Assembly: GCA_017304655.1 (NCBI GenBank)
Contig: JAFKLY010000003.1
Coordinates: forward strand, 558,001 to 622,000
Direction of reading: 5' to 3'
DNA length: 64,000 nucleotides
From: Sphingomonas sp.
GTDB lineage: Bacteria > Pseudomonadota > Alphaproteobacteria > Sphingomonadales > Sphingomonadaceae
How positions within the stretch are numbered: the first letter of the stretch is position 1; each line of letters begins with the position of its first letter. Of this stretch, positions 60,973-64,000 are shown piece after piece. The position numbers and the translations under genes are program-made. The notes below the pieces were generated by a model. The model searched no databases. It was given only the letters and a program-made list of their open reading frames with translations, and was not told the origin of the DNA.

Positions 60973-61797
60973 ATGACGACTTACATGACCCCGACGGCAG
61001 AAACCGCCACCATTCGCACGTCCGCAATCAAGCTCCACGGTCCGGAAGGCTTTGAGGGCATGCGCAAGGCAGGACGCCTCGCTGCCGAGATCCTCGATGC
61101 GATCGCACCGATGGTGGTGCCGGGAGCGGTCACGTCACAGATCGACGACGCTGTCCGCACGATGATGCTGGATGCCGGCGCGGTGCCCGCGACACTCGGC
61201 TATCACGGTTATCAGTATAGCTGCTGCATCAGTCTCAACAATGTGATCTGCCACGGTATGCCCGGCGAGCGCGTGCTGAAGGATGGCGACATCCTCAACA
61301 TCGACGTGACGCCGCTGGTCGACGGGTGGCATGGCGACACGAGCCGCATGTATCTGGTCGGCGACGTGCCGATCAAGGCGCGGCGCCTGGTCGACGTGAC
61401 CTATGAGTGCCTCATGCTCGGCATCGAGCAGGCCCGGCCGGGCAACACGCTGGGCGATGTCGGCTACGCCATCCAGACCCACGCCGAGAAGCATCGCTAC
61501 GGCGTGGTCCGCGATTTCTGCGGCCATGGCCTCGGCCGCGTGTTCCATGATGCGCCCGAGGTCGTTCATGTCGGCCGGCCCGGCACCGGCCCGGAGCTCA
61601 AGCCCGGCATGATCTTCACCATCGAGCCGATGATCAATGCGGGCAAGCCCGCCGTGAAGATGCTGGAAGATGGCTGGACAGCCGTGACTCGCGACCGCTC
61701 GCTCTCCGCGCAGTTCGAGCATTCGATCGGCATCACCGAGGACGGCTGCGAGATTTTCACGCTCTCGCCCAAGGGACTGCATCGCCCGCCATATTGA
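60973..61797 (+). CDS. map: Methionine aminopeptidase type I
   Basis: 274 residues. All metal ligands are in place: Asp and Asp in NIDVTPLVDGWHGDTSR, His in CGHGLGRVFHD, Glu in FTIEPMI and in FEHSIGITEDG. It removes the starter Met from new proteins. The frame continues upstream to 60628, but ATG 60973 (MTTYMTPTAET) or the next ATG four codons on is the likely start. A weak hairpin terminator follows. Confidence 0.95.
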   Translation: MTTYMTPTAETATIRTSAIKLHGPEGFEGMRKAGRLAAEILDAIAPMVVPGAVTSQIDDAVRTMMLDAGAVPATLGYHGYQYSCCISLNNVICHGMPGERVLKDGDILNIDVTPLVDGWHGDTSRMYLVGDVPIKARRLVDVTYECLMLGIEQARPGNTLGDVGYAIQTHAEKHRYGVVRDFCGHGLGRVFHDAPEVVHVGRPGTGPELKPGMIFTIEPMINAGKPAVKMLEDGWTAVTRDRSLSAQFEHSIGITEDGCEIFTLSPKGLHRPPY

Positions 61798-61803
61798 TGG
61801 CGT

Positions 61804-61827
61804 GGCGCGCGGGCCAAGCGCCTTTTT
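61804..61827 (+). terminator. Weak hairpin terminator after map
   Basis: GGCGC (61804-61808) pairs with GCGCC (61818-61822), followed by five T (61823-61827). The 5-bp stem with a 9-nt loop is modest. The following 335 bases to glnB hold no gene and no recognised regulatory motif apart from the expected promoter. Confidence 0.55.
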
Positions 61828-62027
61828 CGTCCCTCCAATCCTGTCTATTTTCAATGCTCTGTCACAAGACATTGTCAGGTTGACGCAATATCGCGCAGGT
61901 GGTGGCGCGGATGGGGCTCGGGGCACCCTCCTTTCCTGCCCAAAAAATAGGCAGCACCACTCGGAAGTGCCTTGAATCCGGGCAATATCGACATTCCCTA
62001 ACAAAGCGGCCAATGCTTTACTGGTGA

Positions 62028-62501
<474 letters not shown>

Positions 62502-62551
62502 TTTTCCGAAAATAGTCGTCCAACGCAAGACAAAGAGGAAGGTACGTCGAC

Positions 62552-63964
<1,413 letters not shown>

Positions 63965-64000
63965 TTTCAGCGGCTGTTACGCGAAAGAGGGCGTCCGGAG

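Overview
The window looks like chromosome from a sphingomonad-type alphaproteobacterium (Sphingobium, Sphingomonas or Novosphingobium relative). This is inferred from the GC-rich coding, a single-domain CpdR-like regulator, SapC-family and PRC-barrel-like proteins, and the expanded set of periplasmic PQQ dehydrogenases and NTF2/SnoaL-like proteins. No rRNA, IS element or CRISPR array was seen.

1-9,070: the end of an integrated mobilizable element, visibly less GC-rich than the rest. From the left it holds the 3' part of a TIR-APAZ gene and a complete short prokaryotic Argonaute (together a SPARTA-type defence pair), a MOBP relaxase with an LPD7-like tail, a ribbon-helix-helix relaxosome gene, an oriT-like region with an IncP/MOBP-type nic sequence, a divergent ParA-like ATPase, a small putative DNA-binding protein behind a perfect 16-bp palindrome, and an excisionase-like and tyrosine integrase pair next to the 3' end of tRNA-Val(GAC). 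The far end of the element and the N-terminus of TIR-APAZ lie outside the window.

9,071-16,732: core genes. These are tRNA-Val, cpdR, an N-formylglutamate amidohydrolase, SapC, an FAD-linked oxidase, a DEAD-box helicase, tRNA-Ala, tRNA-Glu and small proteins.

16,755-27,084: two divergent groups that read as one reactive-sulfur and respiration locus. They encode a sulfide:quinone oxidoreductase, a DUF2892 membrane protein and a TolC-like channel on one side. On the other are a rhodanese, an RND adaptor and pump, an ArsR-family regulator with two candidate thiol-sensing cysteines, and a cyanide-insensitive-type cytochrome bd oxidase (cydA, cydB and a 34-residue DUF2474 protein). A palindromic operator candidate lies between the two groups.

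27,097-31,277: a LysR regulator and divergent pirin, a GGDEF membrane protein, a nitroreductase, and a control region with a 10-bp inverted repeat.

31,278-53,287: a large, almost entirely minus-strand cluster that looks catabolic. It has two Ca-type PQQ alcohol dehydrogenases with C-terminal cytochrome c (one divergent), five secreted NTF2/SnoaL-like proteins carrying nine such domains, two DUF8021-like proteins (one fused to an SMP-30-like propeller), BKACE, succinate-semialdehyde-type dehydrogenase, HpcH/HpaI aldolase, cupin, SDR, MFS importer and an esterase. Six genes form a translationally coupled operon. The substrate cannot be read from sequence. A GIY-YIG gene bracketed by perfect 28-bp inverted repeats sits between the two PQQ dehydrogenases.

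53,495-64,000: tRNA-Gly, an MFS transporter, another 28-bp inverted-repeat pair, an ECF sigma/anti-sigma pair with matching promoter-like sequences in front of itself, a subtilase and a Gly/Ser-rich secreted protein, then CinA-like, GFA-family, methionine aminopeptidase, glnB and glnA.
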